Assembly: GCA_964384625.1 (NCBI GenBank)
Contig: CAYLNH010000221.1
Coordinates: 1-12,527, forward strand
DNA: 12,527 nt
Origin: CAYLNH01 sp964384625
GTDB taxonomy: Bacteria > Verrucomicrobiota > Lentisphaeria > JABSQK01
Direction of reading: 5' to 3'
The notes below the pieces were generated by a model. It was not told the DNA's origin. It saw nothing but the letters and a program-made list of their open reading frames with translations, and ran no database searches. This document shows, piece after piece, positions 12,477-12,527 of this stretch (position 1 is its first letter; every line of letters starts with the position of its first letter). The translations under genes and the position numbers were made by a program.

Positions 12477-12527
12477 TGGCGCTGAATTAAGACGTGTTTG
12501 GGACATTTGGTCGCCGCTCCTGAGTTC

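Larger units (their letters stand above)
12224..12527. other. Upstream region at right edge, no supported gene
   Basis: I find no convincing coding sequence here; the plus-strand frames that cross it are continuations of shadows of the DUF3592 gene. It contains a possible minus-strand -10 box and two small inverted repeats, described separately. The window ends before any further gene can be recognised. Confidence 0.4.

Noticed and set aside
12045..12485. 146-residue plus-strand open frame at the right edge
   Set aside because: Its first part is antisense to the DUF3592 gene and its last part shows no protein-like features.

Overview
The window is about 12.5 kb of GC-rich (low 60s %) bacterial chromosome with ordinary housekeeping and cell-envelope genes. 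NAD-dependent DNA ligase, a sigma-70-like promoter candidate and envelope glycosyltransferases with a lipid-carrier-type flippase point to a bacterium. Several starts have no clear Shine-Dalgarno sequence, and there is a secreted PA14-domain protein and a freestanding diadenylate cyclase. A PVC-superphylum member (Lentisphaerota, Kiritimatiellota or Planctomycetota) is my best guess, but nothing in the sequence fixes the phylum.

Layout. (1) 150-4462, plus strand: a tight three-gene unit of ligA, a polytopic GT-C-like membrane protein and a soluble diadenylate cyclase (c-di-AMP synthase). Consecutive genes overlap by 8 and 11 bases. (2) 4463-4929: a convergent intergenic region without a gene but with a dense cluster of perfect stem-loops. 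(3) 4930-6300, minus strand: a secreted protein with a PA14 domain between two copies of an unrecognised domain. (4) 6426-7754, plus strand: a MATE/MviN-like (MOP superfamily) flippase with a promoter and inverted repeat at its start. (5) 7900-8748, minus strand: a voltage-gated K+ channel with a full S4 sensor, a TVGYGD filter and a C-terminal zinc ribbon. (6) 8824-9118: a 295-bp miniature inverted-repeat element that looks IS66-derived, with an 8-bp imperfect target duplication and a perfect 48-bp palindrome inside. (7) 9308-12223, minus strand: a second three-gene unit, transcribed as a DUF3592-type membrane protein, then a GT2 glycosyltransferase with an extra Rossmann-like C-terminal domain, then a MauE/DoxX-like membrane protein fused to a thioredoxin domain. 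(8) 12224-12527: upstream DNA with small inverted repeats and no supported gene.

How the genes may work together: the GT-C-like protein, GT2 enzyme and flippase fit cell-surface glycan assembly, and the MauE-thioredoxin protein fits periplasmic thiol redox. c-di-AMP controls K+ homeostasis in many bacteria, so a cyclase and a Kv channel in one neighbourhood is suggestive, but they are 3.4 kb apart on opposite strands. No phage, CRISPR, tRNA or rRNA was seen. The least ordinary items are the IS66-type miniature element, the duplicated domain around PA14 and the fusion proteins.
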